Source: Chaetomium olivaceum
Lineage: Eukaryota; Ascomycota; Sordariomycetes; Sordariales; Chaetomiaceae
Reading direction: 5' to 3'
DNA length: 64,000 nt
NCBI GenBank assembly: GCA_039881045.1
Contig: JAYWVB010000005.1
Location: forward strand, 744,001 to 808,000
Shown here piece after piece: positions 9,865-21,455 of the stretch. The first letter of the stretch is position 1; every line of letters begins with the position of its first letter. Below the pieces are notes generated by a model that saw only the letters and a list, made by a program, of their open reading frames with translations, had not been told where the DNA came from and made no database searches. A program made the translations under genes and the position numbers.

Positions 9865-11999
9865 TTAGACGTACTCGGCGGTGACCGAGTTGTACCGTTG
9901 GCCGTTGTACAACAGCGTGTACTGCGTTGAGGCGGAGAGATCTAGAATCATGGGTTTAGTGTGGATCACTCGATCGACCGCATCTCCGGAAGGCGGGGGG
10001 AAAGGGGGGAAGGGGGGAAGGGAAGACTAACAGACTGCTTCAATCTTGCAGTTGAGCTCATAGTACCACTATCCACCCATTAGCACAACGTCAAACACAA
10101 ATAACACGCACAAGGATAAACTGCGAGAGTGATACGTACGTTCCCATCGCTCCCCTTCCGCCTGTGCAACAGATTCTCGGGAATATGCCCCACATCAGCC
10201 TCGACATGGCACACCAGGGCGACATTATCATCCCTCGCCAGGGGCGCGTCGCGGGCGGTCCGATCAGCATAGATATCCATCTTGATCTTCTTGATACGGC
10301 CCTGGGACACCGGGCCGGTCCAGACAAAGCTCGTAAAGAACGGCTCGTTCTCCGACACGGCGTCGCCCTTGCGGATGAACCACTCCATGGTGTAGACCTT
10401 CCAGCAGCCGTCGAGGCCGCACCAGTGCTTCTTGTTGCGCAGGTGGGTGTGGGTCTTGTCGTCGTAGTAGCGCACGCGCCACTCGGTGCCGTAGTGCTTG
10501 CGCGCCTTGCGGTTCTGCACGCGGACCATGGTCAGCTGGTCGGGCGCGCTCTGGGCGAGCCCCTTCATGACGGCGCCCTGCACCACGGCCAGCCAGGCGT
10601 TGGGCGGCTGCATGATCTGGACGGAGGCGTCGATGGCGCCGCGCAGGCGTTCCTTGAGGTAGTTGGAGGCGCCGAAACCGCCGACCAGGAGGACGGCCTT
10701 GATGGGGACCTTGGAGGACGAGATCTGGTCCTTGACGAGCTTGACGACTTCTTGCACGACGGGTTCGAAGATGACGCGGAGGTCCGAAGCCTGAGTGTTG
10801 TTAGGGGGGGGGGCTGTTTCTGAGCGACTTCAGATAGATGAGAGAGAAAGCTTACCTTGAGAGCGTACCGCCCGCGGCTAATACCCAGCTCCTTGTTGTT
10901 GGCCAGACCACCGACTGGGATGGTGTATGTGTCGTCGTCTGTTGCGTGCAATGTAAACTGGCGTTTGACCTGCTGGGGGTTAGAAGGCCTTCAACTTGTG
11001 GGGCAGGGTGGGCGAGCATACCGTTTTCTCGAACCTCTCCATCGCATCGGCGAGCACCTCGTCGTCCCACCCGTCCGCCTTCCCCAACTTGGCCTTGAGG
11101 AACTTGGCGAACCTCATGTTGAGGAAGGTGGAGCCGCAAAGGGCGCCAGTACCGGGAGTGGCCTCCTGAACCTCGAGGATGGGCTTGAGGTTGGTGATGG
11201 TGTAAGAAATGAGGTCGACAGTACCGCCACCAGCGTCGCAGATGACAAAGCTGTACCGCGGGGGTTAGTGGTGGGCCTCAAACGCGGGTTTCCAGTGGAG
11301 GGCCTCACCTGTCATTGACCTTGAGACCGTGGGGGTCAAGACCATGAAGGGCGTAGATAGCGGCGGCCTCGGGCTCTGAGATGAGATGAATCGCGGGTGT
11401 GGTTGAGGAGAAGCTGCCGACGGCTCGCTGGCAGGCTTGCTTAGTCTTGTCTTTGGCCAAGTCGCTCCAGATTGCGGGAACTGTGACGACGAATTCGAGG
11501 GTAGTGTTCTTGACAACACCCTCGCCCAGTTTCTCGCGTAAGGTGTACATGAGATGGTCACCAAGTGCTGACAGGTAGTCGGTGACAAGCTTGTCGACGT
11601 TGCGGCCGCCTCGTGTGGCGGCGCTCGTGACCGCGGTCCCCATGGATTGGAGAGAGGGGTCAAGGTCACTGAACGAGTCAACATGCAAACGGGGATAGAG
11701 GCGGCGCAGGTGGTGAGAACTAACAGCTTGAACCACTCAACGACCTCCTCCGAGGGCGCATTCATGGGGATGGAAAAGCCCCATTCCGGATTGTCGTTGC
11801 CATCGCTGTACCGCAGTTTGGTTGGGACCTTATCGGACGATTCCCCCTCGCGGGTTGTCTTGGAGATGGGCCAAACGGTGACAGCAACGCGGCGATCTGG
11901 ACGCTGGGTCTCGGCCCAAGCCACGCCTGAGTATGTGGTGCCAAAGTCGATGCCGACGATGATCTTGCGGTCGGTGATGTTGAGCTTGTCGAAATCCAT
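9865..11999 (-). CDS. HSP70-family actin-like ATPase (fungal divergent type)
   Basis: Seven exons on the minus strand give 580 aa in exact frame: 11999-11725, 11668-11309, 11250-11022, 10969-10856, 10790-10140, 10068-10032 and 9941-9865. The start is the ATG at 11999 (MDFDKL). HSP70 nucleotide-binding motifs appear in order. Phosphate 1, VGIDFGTTYSGVAWA, lies near residues 13-27. ISEPEAAAIYAL follows near 195. Phosphate 2, CDAGGGTVDLISY, lies at about 216-228. The adenosine motif VLLVGGFGASNYLKERL lies near 350. The region after that (about 190 aa) does not look like a canonical peptide-binding domain and has no EEVD end. This fits the expanded family of fungal HSP70-like proteins whose members often lack chaperone-type C-termini; some are linked to stress or non-self response. 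Intron positions are well supported by frame closure. The substrate is unknown. The last intron carries an almost pure pyrimidine tract on the coding strand. Confidence 0.92.
9992..10023 (+). repeat. G-run tract in HSP70-like intron
   Basis: Four runs of three to six G separated by two or three A on the plus strand, inside the last intron of the minus-strand HSP70-like gene. On the coding strand it is a C/T tract upstream of the splice acceptor. It could form a G-quadruplex on the non-coding strand. Confidence 0.6.
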
Positions 12000-13581
12000 G
12001 TTGGGCAACTGGAGATGGTGACGGGGGTGTGTTTCAAGCGGGAGCTCAAGAGCTTGGGGAACCTGGGGAGGGGAAGAGGTACATGTAGGTATGAATGTAC
12101 ATACAAAAGAAGATGGTGAAAGAAGAAGGACGTGAAGAAAGACGGGAGTTCACAAGCGCGGAGTCATAGACCGACAGCGGATGGGATGGGATGAGATGAG
12201 ATTGGCATACCAGAGGTAAATAACAAACAGACAGTTTACAAACAAAAGACAGGCGTGGCTGAGGCGGAAGATGTGCCTGTTCAGTCCAGTCCCGTTAAGT
12301 GCTTCGGCTATTCGGTCGACGGAGTGGGCAAAGCGGCTGGATGCATCCACCGGCGAAAAAGCCCAGCGGGTGTCTTTCAGGGCAGGCTCAGAATCTCAGA
12401 GATCCGAAGGCGGCGCAGTGTCTCCTCCGGTCCATTGGGTTTCTGGACTTCCGGGTTGTTCGAGCACACAAGATCTCCCCGCGGGACCAATTCATTCGTA
12501 GTGGGTGAAATCCCGCCATGCAGTGCCAGGGATGCGTTCTGGGCTCCTCAGCGATCGCACACGCAATTCGTCGGAACAGACCTCAGCCCGACGGGCTAAT
12601 GCAGTTTCGCTTCTGGAGGTTCCAACGTGTGCTTCCTCTGCCACAATCAACCTGGAAGATGGTGCAGCGGGATACGTCAAGGTTGACAGGTGGGGTAACC
12701 TGGTAAGGGATGTACTGGACCTGAGAGAGACGGTAAGGCTGTCTCCGGGCAGCCCGGTGATTGCCGACAGCCCGGGCGTCCGACGGACTGGGCTTCCAGG
12801 TTCGTACCACCTTGGGCCTCGCATCATCTCATGAGTGATCCGAAATTCCAAAATTCTAGATGCGTGTAGCCGTTTTGGCCCAACATCTCTGTACTTTTCC
12901 TTACTGTTTAGGTGCAGGAAAAGGTTTCAGGTTGCCCCCGTCGGGATTGCATATTGGATGAATGAGGTGGGCAGAGCAGAGAATGAAAACGTGGAGCAGA
13001 TCGCGGGGCAGCATCGCAAGGCTGTTGTTGATGGCCAAGACGGCAGGACGGCCTGTTGCGTGCTGTTGGCCACAGAAGGCAGGTGGTGTTGTGGGGCACG
13101 CTAGCGATCGTGGCGCTCCCCGACTGCCAAGAGTGAATCACCACAAGCAGTGAAGCGAGCAGTTGACCCCTCCATCCCGGCAACCCAACCTGGGACTGAC
13201 GTGACTTCCATCTTTCCACGGAGCTTCTCTCTGGTCCAGCGAGATGATTTTGAAGTGTTCAAGTCTCTCAATTTCATCCAATGTTGCCCAATAATCTAAC
13301 TACCCGTAGCTGTTCTTGACAACAAATGCACGAAATGCACATTCTCACGTTCTCATGGGAATGTTCAATTGTCCCCTTTTCATCTCCATCTCCAGTTCGG
13401 TTCTTATCGTTTTGCTCGGGTTGCAAACATCGAGCTGCCTGCCTTCTGCATCAATCCCTTGTAACCCCGCGCTCAGCCTCGCTGTAGTGGATGGATGTAC
13501 TGCAATCTGTACCTGCACATACACGGCCCCTCATCAAACGCCCATATTTCCTTCCTGTCGGTTTACTTAACCAGCCCAGGA
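12000..13581. other. Intergenic region between divergent genes
   Basis: About 1.6 kb between the start of the HSP70-like gene and the start of the coiled-coil gene, so it should hold both promoters. Several short ORFs on both strands have no protein-like features. No RNA gene or clear TATA box was seen. Confidence 0.45.
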
Positions 13582-15482
13582 ATGGCCAGAACAAAGTGGT
13601 TCTGCCGCAACACCCCCAACTCCCCCAACTCCCCCAAGTCCGCCAAGTTCACCACCGCCATGGAAGATCTCAAGCGTGAGTTTTACGGCGAACCCGCCAA
13701 ATCACCGCCCACCCACGAGATTAGGCCGCCAAAGCGACCCGACAAGCTCCCGCTGAGCCAGCCCGCCGAAACACCGCCAATGGATCAACCGGAACGGCGG
13801 CACAGCCAAGAACTGTCGAACATGCAAGCACGCAGTCCCACTGCTCCATTGCCCGGCGCTGACAGTGCCGATGCGGCCATCAGCGGCAACACAAGGTCAG
13901 ATCAGTTCTGGGCTTTCCCGACCCCTCAAATACAACATCCAATGTGGCATCAGCCGTGGTATCCCGGTCCCATGGTCCAAGATGCCCTATGGACCGCGCA
14001 CCAAGCTTACCAGAATGCTCTCGTCCAAAGGCTGGCACTATCGCGAGATGACATGGACCTTCTCAGACCACAGCGCGGCCGAGATCGAGACGAGGAACGC
14101 TGGGTTCGTCGAGAGATGGAGAGTTTACGAGAGCAGCTTAGAGAGGCCAACAGCCGCGCTGACCAGGCAGAGCGGGCGGCCGAAGAACTGACTCGACAGC
14201 TCAAATCCAGGTCCAGTGAACGGATGATGGACCGCAACGACTCAGCAGACATGGCGACAACGCTAAAGGCGGAGAATAACGGACTCAAGGCAGAGCTAGA
14301 CGAGGCGCGATCTCACATCTTCAGTTTGCAGCCCTACCGCAAAGACCTCACCCCCAAGGAAGTGGGACAGGTAAGCTGCTTCGCCCACTGGACCATGGCC
14401 GGCCTCGGCCTAACGCAAGCAGGATTTCGACGATCTCGTCAACGGCATCACTGACTGGATCACCAACTTCTTGGATCCGATTCTTGATGACGACGATAAG
14501 AAGGACGACGTTCTGGCGGCCGCTAAGAAACGACCAGCAGACGTTCAAAAGCTCAAGCGGTACTTACAGAGTCAAGGCGACCTGATCTACGGATGCATGT
14601 TTCCCGAAACGGACATCGACATCCTCATTGCAGTCGTCATGCGCTTCTTGCAAGACCACATCTTCCAAAAGATTCTCTACGGGGCAGTACCCGAGACGGT
14701 CGAGGTTATCAGCTTCCTGGAAGGGCAGATGCAAACCAACGTCGAGCCCAAACGAGGTAAATTACCCATGCCAAATACTATTTTTCTGCAGAAGACACGC
14801 TAATTACAAGCTTTTTGTAGACCTTTTTGCTTTACGGACATGGCGGGCCGAAGCCCTCAACGCCGTTATCTGCTCACCCGACTACGCACGCTCACGGCAC
14901 GGACGGATCAGGGAGCTTACAACTGAAGTGGCGTCACTTTTCAAGGTGTTCCGCCGGGAGAAGGAATGGAACAAACTCTGCGTCGCCTGTCAGGACGGCA
15001 TCATCAAGCCGGCGGTGACGCTGCACGAGAAGCTGATGACGTCGACGCACCACTTCTATCTCGACCTGAACCCTTACATTTTGTGGAACTCCCGCCAGGA
15101 GCTTGAGATGAGCCCGGACTTCCTCGACGACCTGCCCGCGCTACGGTGCGAAAACATACTCCAGAACCGGAAGCCCTTCAACGTCACCAAGCTGGACCCC
15201 CCGCCGAGCAGGGAACAGCTCTACAAGGATCTCAACAACGTGGCCACGGTGGTCCCGGCACTGTACATGAGGCAGGTGGGCAAGGGGGATGTCATCAAGG
15301 AGCCGACGGTGGTGCGCAGGCAGCAGGTGTTGGTGGCCTGGGGGCCGGAGGAGAAGAGAGAGAAGTTCCTTGCTAACGGCCAGCGGACCCTCATCCATCA
15401 CTTGTGCTTCGGGCGGCGAGATAGAGAGGAGCGGGCGCAAGAGGGCAGTGGTTGGCAATGGCGGGGTCTTCCATTTTCATGA
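13582..15482 (+). CDS. Coiled-coil protein of unknown function
   Basis: Three exons (13582-14370, 14423-14756, 14821-15482) give 594 aa in exact frame. The start chosen is the ATG at 13582 (MARTKWFCR); the same frame is open upstream, and MEDLKREF at 13660 is an alternative. Residues 1-150 are Pro/Ser/Asn-rich and disordered, including a CCCCCAACT-encoded NSP repeat. Residues about 170-250 form a charged heptad-like coiled coil (ERWVRREMESLREQLREAN, then further heptads). The second half is globular and alpha-helical, with DWITNFLDPILDDDD and LIAVVMRFLQDHIF. The spacing and layout resemble a common family of filamentous fungal hypothetical proteins. No catalytic motif is visible, and the role is unknown. 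Confidence 0.85.
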
Positions 15483-16918
15483 GGGCGGAATTCCCATCCG
15501 GTATTGTATATAGCTTTGCGGCCACAAGGCCCAGCTGGATCTCTCACGCCCATGTAAGGGTGATTGGGCGATCGGAGACATTCACCGGTTACTGTAATCT
15601 ACCGTACCGTTTCCACCCCACCTTTGGGCGCTTTCAAGTTGCAGAAAACAGCAATGAGCTAGAGCAGACTAAGCACAAATGCTGTGTGTGGATATCTGTA
15701 CAGTTTCGCGACATTGAAAATATTTGCAGAATGGCGGTGACAAAACAGGGCTGTTGCAGCGGAATATAGCCGTTCTAAAGTCCACAGGAGCAGCATTCAT
15801 GAATCCGCCTCACCTGAACAACACCACGATAATTACCCCACCTACCCATCCTGCGTGGTTCCTCCCGAACGACCCCACCCTTCAGTTGAGGCGCAGCTGG
15901 GGGTGCCACGGCAAGTCTGGGGTTTAAACAGAGCCTCACTCCTGGGCCTCGACAGACCTCGGTCTGCATGTTGGGTGAAGGCTTGACGGGGTGGGTGGTA
16001 ACATTCCATGGTTGGGTATCGATTACAGGTAATTTCAACTTGTCCAGCTGGCAGCAGCAACAACCTGGAACCCCACCATCGGCTGAAACCCCCGCCACGG
16101 AGGCAGGCTCCGGCCACGAGCTGGTTCAGCTTCAAGCTTGGGCCTTCAAGTTCTTTCCCGCCTTGCCTGGCCTGCTGTTTGCTTCCACCTCCATCCCACT
16201 TCAATCCTGCGGAAAGAACAGTCGAGGAATCCAGCTTCTCTCAGATCTCAACCATAGATCTTGAACGAAACAGCAGCTCGGGATAGACTAGGAGACACAG
16301 CGTTTTCTGCGTTTGCTCTTCTTTACCACTGGGTTAACTCTCTGGTGCATCGTTCCACCTCAGCAACGAGATGGATTAAGGTGGCAGCGGAAAAACACAA
16401 CCGAGTAAGATTTACTCGAGGTTCAATGCAGCCTCACTTACTGTAAGTGTCGCAAATAAATAACCTAATGTGCGAGTCATTGTTAGACGACAGTGACGTC
16501 CCGCTTCGATCGATCGAAAGGGAACTGAGCGCGCAACGACAGCCAAGACTCGGAAGAGCTTCGCGCTACTTGACCGCAGTCGGCCCAGGTCGCGCCCCAC
16601 GCCAAGTAAGAGGAGGGGTTCACACTTGCACATACAGTCTCATGCTCCTGTTCACAACACCAGAGACTGCCAGCCCTCGTGTCCTATCCCCTGCGAGCAC
16701 ACGTCGCGCGTTGGCTCCCGTGACGCCTGTGCCCAACGCTGGCACCTCCATCCGCGAGATAACCTATCAGGAACCCATGTGGCTGACTACGATTCGACAG
16801 GATCGGCTGGACAAAAACGGCTCGACCGCACCATTAGAGTGTCCGCGGGGAAGCCGCTCTCTCAGGCTTCCGGGATTTGCTTTCTTGGGTCCCATCGTCA
16901 GGCGATGGTAAAGGCACC
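15483..16918. other. Intergenic region upstream of the RBR gene
   Basis: About 1.4 kb. Contains short ORFs on both strands without recognisable features. It probably holds the 3' end of the coiled-coil gene and the promoter of the RBR gene. Confidence 0.45.
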
Positions 16919-19207
16919 ATGGCAGCAACCGTTCCGCCAACGAGGGGCTTCTATGGCCCCATCAACCCGGCCATTCTCGGCTTTGATTGGGAGGAGGATG
17001 TGGAGGAGGGAACTCGGGGGACCACAGAGGAGGCCGTAGTTGATGATCGCCAACCACAACCACAACATCAACAATCACAACAACAACCAACACAGCGACC
17101 ACCACCACAACCATCACAACCACCACAGCAGCCACAACGACATGAGCAGCACCGAGACCAGACCGCACCAAAACCACAAAGTCTGCGGTCCACCGTGTTG
17201 GGCTTTTGGGGCTTCAACGCCGCTCTTCTCCGAGACTTTGACGATGACACGGCCAGTGTTGCATCAGGCATGGCTACGGATGGCGGAAGTGTTGTCGGAG
17301 AGGAAGCCACGGGCGTGTTTCCGCCCACAGACAGAGGTCGGTTGCAGGATCTGAGGTTCCACTCGGCGCCTCAGTTGCCCACATTACCTTCCCGTGGACG
17401 CGATTATGTGTGGCCGGGAACGGAAAGACGACAGGCAAGGGAAACGCCTGTGCGCAGGGAGACGACCACACCCCGCACAGAGCCCAGGCAGTCGAATAAT
17501 CCGTACGCCGCGGCCATCGAGGACAGGCAGAATGCCATGACGGTGGCGTTTCTGTACAACCCGAAACGACCCGGTCCCGCCGAGACTACTCCAACCCCGG
17601 CGCCGGACGAGCTTGGGTGCGTACCAACTTTTGGCGAAAACCTAGGCGCTCCGCTAACTTTCCCAGGTTCGGGCAAAGGTACCAAGTGACAAAAGAAACA
17701 GCCGCGGTGGTCATCACAAACCAGCGGCGGCTGCCCGATATCCTGAGCGGAGACCGCGAGTGCGTCATCTGCACCGACACCAAGCCCGTGTCCGACTTTC
17801 CCACCGCAGGCATCACCAAGGCCTGCACCCACGAGCCGACCACCTGTCTCGTCTGCGTTGCCACATCGATCCAGACCGACCTCCGCAACCGGCTCTGGAA
17901 CGAGATCAAGTGCCCAGAATGCCGTGAGCTGTTGGAGTACGATGATGTGCAACGCTTCGCGGACGACGAGACGAAGGAACGGTGAGTTTGTCCCCTTGGC
18001 GATTTCCAACCTACCCAACCGCAAAACTAACCCCCTCACAGCTACCAAACCCTCTCCTTCCGCTCCGCCATCTCCTCCTCGGCCAACTTCCTCTGGTGCA
18101 CCTCCGGGTGCGGCTACGGGCAAGTCCACGAGGGCGGCGCCTCCTCGCCCATCGTCACCTGTCGGCTCTGCGCGCACCGCTCGTGCTTCCACCACAAGGT
18201 GGCGTGGCACGAGAACCTGACATGCGACGAGTACGACAGGCTCCTCGCGGACCCGGCCAACTTCCGCAGCCGCTTCGACATCGCCAACGAAGAGGCCCAG
18301 CAGGCCGCCGCCGCGCGCCAGGCCCAGGAGGACGCCGACCGCGTGTTTGCGCAGAGCCTGTTGGCGGAGGAGCAGCGGGTGGTCGCGGAGGAGCGGGCGG
18401 CGCGGGGAGAGGGCCAAGAGGGAGGAGCGGGAGGCCGCCGAGAGGGCCGAGAGGGAGAAGCGGGAGCGCGAGATGCGCGAGGCCGCCGCCCGCAAGAAGG
18501 CCGAGGAGGAGGCCAGCACCCGCACGGTGGGGAGCACCACCAAGCCGTGCCCCGGGTGCCAGGCGCCCATCGAGAAGAACGACGGGTGGTAAGTGAACTG
18601 TCCTGTTAGGGGAGGGATGATCGATTTTGCTAACACCGTTTCTACAGCGCGCATATGACGTGTAAGCTTACTTTCCTCTGCCCACCCCTATTTTCCCACC
18701 CCCCCTCTACCCAACCCCCTCTTCTCCAACGACGAGCCGTTTCTCCAAGTGGCAAAGCACGGCCTGCCCTTCCTTCCCCCCCTCCCCTCCACCACGGATG
18801 TTAAAACGAAAGTGCGTCTCCTTTGCAGGTATCAAGTGCCGGTCCCAGTTCTGTTGGGGTTGCAATGCCCAATGGACCATCGACCACAGCATCCGCTGCA
18901 CGGGCGGGCGGCGATGAGGGACGTCAGAGCGCGGCGGCGAGGAAGGGCCGGGAGCCGCGGGCGGCGGTGGCGGTGGGGTTCTTGTTATATCAGGTGCGGC
19001 GAGTTTTGCCCTTCTGATGTCGTTTTTTTATTTACTATCACCGTTGGTCTATGTGGGATGTCATGCTGATGATGGTGTGTGATAGGTGCGTGGTGTAAAC
19101 ACGGCTTCTGTTGGGACTGTCTCGCTAGTCATAAGGCGATTTTGGAAAGCGACAACAGTGCCCACAAGGCGGAATGTCCTTGGCATCCGAATAATATCAA
19201 GGACTGA
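16919..19207 (+). CDS. RBR-type (RING-IBR-RING) E3 ubiquitin ligase, reading frame disrupted
   Basis: Exons 16919-17616, 17667-17981, 18042-18588, 18648-18661, 18829-18993 and 19086-19207 connect with good splice sites. The N-terminus is disordered, with a Gln/His/Pro-rich tract. RING1 is in exon 2 (CVICTD, then CTHEPTTCLVC and CPEC). The IBR region spans exon 3 (WCTSGCGYG, CRLCAHRSCFHH). An Ala/Glu/Arg helix follows. The RING2/Rcat block is CPGCQAPIEKNDGCAHMTC continuing to CRSQFCWGC; the Cys after DG would be the ubiquitin-accepting residue. RBR ligases take ubiquitin from an E2 onto that Cys before transfer to the substrate. Two defects are present. A one-base shift near 18405-18415 separates the IBR frame from the RING2 frame. 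An in-frame TGA at 18915-18917 lies before the last Cys/His block. After the TGA the frame stays open, splices cleanly and ends at 19207 with WCKHGFCWDCLASH. Confidence 0.78.
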
Positions 19208-19746
19208 GCCGGGCCGTGTTGGGAAGGGGGGGTCTTCTGTGATGACTAGTTTGTTTGGGCGGCAATTTCTTGGTGGGTAGTGGGATATATTGATGATGGG
19301 ATTTTGGGGGGTATGGAGTATGGATAACAGAACAGATGTTTATGAATGAAAATTTAACGTGTATAACTACCACCTTAATTCAAAGTATCTCCCTTCTCAA
19401 GTTCAGCCGCATTTTCCGGTCATTGCACGGACAGCGCCAGATTCTGGCCGGGAAGCGTCGTGGAAAATCCGCTTCTTGAGAAATGGCCCAGGTTCCGCAA
19501 AGAAGTCGGCCCCACCCACCAACCAACGGGGCTCCACTCCAACCAAGCCCTACAAATCAAATTTTTCGCCTCTCCCCAAGTCTTCCTCAATCTCTTCCCC
19601 CAACCACGCTTCACTCGTGGAAAAAATAACAACGAACACCGCGCTTCTTGCGTTGCGTGCTGCACACCACCCGACCATGCCATATCCTTAGCCCAGGCGC
19701 GCCATTGCTTGCCCTACGGCCTTTCCCAATATCTTGAACGAACACA
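19208..19746. other. Intergenic region
   Basis: About 540 bp between the RBR gene and the histidine phosphatase gene. No coding or RNA signal seen. Confidence 0.5.
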
Positions 19747-20983
19747 ATGCGGCTCATCCTCGCCCGCCACGGCGAAACCGTCGACAACGTCGCGGGCATC
19801 TAGTACGTCCACCACGTCCTGCCACGTCCACCGCATCCGGGCACCTCCACGCCCACACCCACAACCGCACCCACAATGATACCCAGAACCGTACCCAGAA
19901 CCTCCCACCAAATCAGCCCGTCCAAACACAGACACACACTCACACACACACACACCCGGCTGTCAAGGGCATGACTGACCGTCTGCCCTGCCTCTCTGTC
20001 CACCTCTTACAGCGCCGGCACCCGCGACTCCCCGCTCACCGCGCACGGCGTGCTGCAGGCGCGTCGGCTGGGCGCGCACCTTGCCGAGCGGACGCGGTCG
20101 CGGTCGGTGGTGGAGGCGCTCGGGCCGGTTACGCATGTGTTTGCGTCGGATCTGAGGAGGGCGAGGGAGACGGCTGAGGCTGTGGTGGCGGCGCTGTCTG
20201 TGCGCGCCGAGATGGAGCGTACGGGGAGTGGTCGTGCTTCGGGTGTGGGTGTGGGTGTAGGTGTGGGCGAGGGTGCTGGGCGTGCCGGGGGTGACGTTGA
20301 TGGTGCTGGGGGTGATGATGGCGATGGTGATGGTGTTGGGGTGGGCGCGCCGCCGCTCCGGGTGGTGACGCTTCCCGAGCTGAGGGAGCGCGATTTTGGC
20401 TTGGCCGAGGGCAAGAAGTATGGCGTGGACCTGGCTTCGGCCGGGGCTGAGTCCAGAGAGCAGATGCGACTACGCGCGGAGCGGTTTGTGGCTGGCTACT
20501 TGGAGCCGCTGTTCACGGCCAAGCGGGTTGCTGCTGGGGGCTGTGTGGTCGTGGTCGCTCATGGCCTGATCCTTGACTCGCTTTTGCGGGTTCTGTTGGC
20601 TCGGTTTGGTCCTCGGGAGCTGGCTCGCTTGGGCAAGATGCCTGGCTGGAGTAATACCGGCTACGTCGAGCTCGTTGTTGGAGTCGGTGCCGTGCAAGCG
20701 GCTTTGCCTGATGGTTCAGTTGGCTCGAGGGGCTCGGATGAGGTGTCTGGTGAAAGGACATCGACCCTGGGCTCCCCAACCGCGGAGCCATCAACACCGC
20801 CACGGCAACAACCACAGGTCACCCTGTCTGGTGGACGTCAATGTCCTCAAGCACCTCGAGGGCTTGAAAAAGACCCGAGGTGGTATTGGCAGCGCCCAGT
20901 TTGACAAGCGGCAGAGAACAGTCGATTCGTTCTTTGGCCCTGCGGCCAAGAAGGCGAAGGTTGAGCGAACTGGCGATTCGTGA
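19747..20983 (+). CDS. Histidine phosphatase (phosphoglycerate mutase) family protein
   Basis: Exon 1 (19747-19802) encodes MRLILARHGETVDNVAG with the catalytic RHGE signature. A 210-bp intron (19803-20012) joins in frame to YAGTRDSPLTAHGVLQARRLG. The second catalytic region is VVVVAHGLILDSLLRVLLARF, with the AHG histidine. Between them a Gly/Val/Asp-rich low-complexity insert (near residues 85-120) interrupts the fold. The C-terminal tail HLEGLKKTRGGIGSAQFDKRQ with TVDSFFGPAAKKAK is clearly coding and ends at 20983, but it is one frame off the main exon. The change must happen between about 20740 and 20830 by an unseen intron (cacag at 20817 is a candidate acceptor) or an indel. Family members hydrolyse phosphate esters such as sugar phosphates through a phospho-histidine. 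The specific substrate is not visible. The Lys-rich tail may be a nuclear or PCNA-type motif (inference). Confidence 0.85.
19931..19957 (+). repeat. AC dinucleotide microsatellite
   Basis: (CA)n interrupted by single T, inside the first intron of the histidine phosphatase gene. Confidence 0.85.
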
Positions 20984-21455
20984 TGCCGCCCACGTCGCCC
21001 TCAGTCTCGTAGTGGTGTCTCGACAACGGACCCAGACTTGGTGTTCCATCTTTCTTTTCCCTTGGCCCCCACCTGCTGCTTTTATGATGAGAGAAACAAT
21101 GTTCACAGCCTGTACCGAATTACAATGTGGAAAAACTTGTCCAACCGCTATCTGAGAAAGCAACCATTCATTCATTCTGTTTGCATCTACCTGGGTGTCC
21201 AGTCGCTAACAGTCGATGAAGTTAGATGTCCATCACAACACGTCAGATCCAATCAAGTCGCTACAGGAACCGAACCTCCAGTGCGATAGAAGGTGCTTAG
21301 TCCATGTCGGTTCGGGTAGGATTGGAGACATGATAACATGGAGAATACAAACTGGTCAACCAAGACTTGATATCCCGTTGCGTGTAGTGATGAACCAAGT
21401 GCCTTGCTATGCTCGTTTTGATGCCATGCCATTCCATCTTCACCCGTACCATTCT
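20984..21455. other. Convergent intergenic region
   Basis: About 470 bp between the 3' ends of the histidine phosphatase gene and the ATL gene. It presumably holds both 3' UTRs. No gene seen. Confidence 0.5.

Noticed and set aside
10164..10823. 219-codon plus-strand ORF
   Set aside because: Antisense shadow of the large HSP70-like exon; no protein-like features.
17404..18654. 416-codon minus-strand ORF
   Set aside because: It is the antisense shadow of the GC-rich RBR gene, which has clear zinc-binding motifs and introns on the plus strand.
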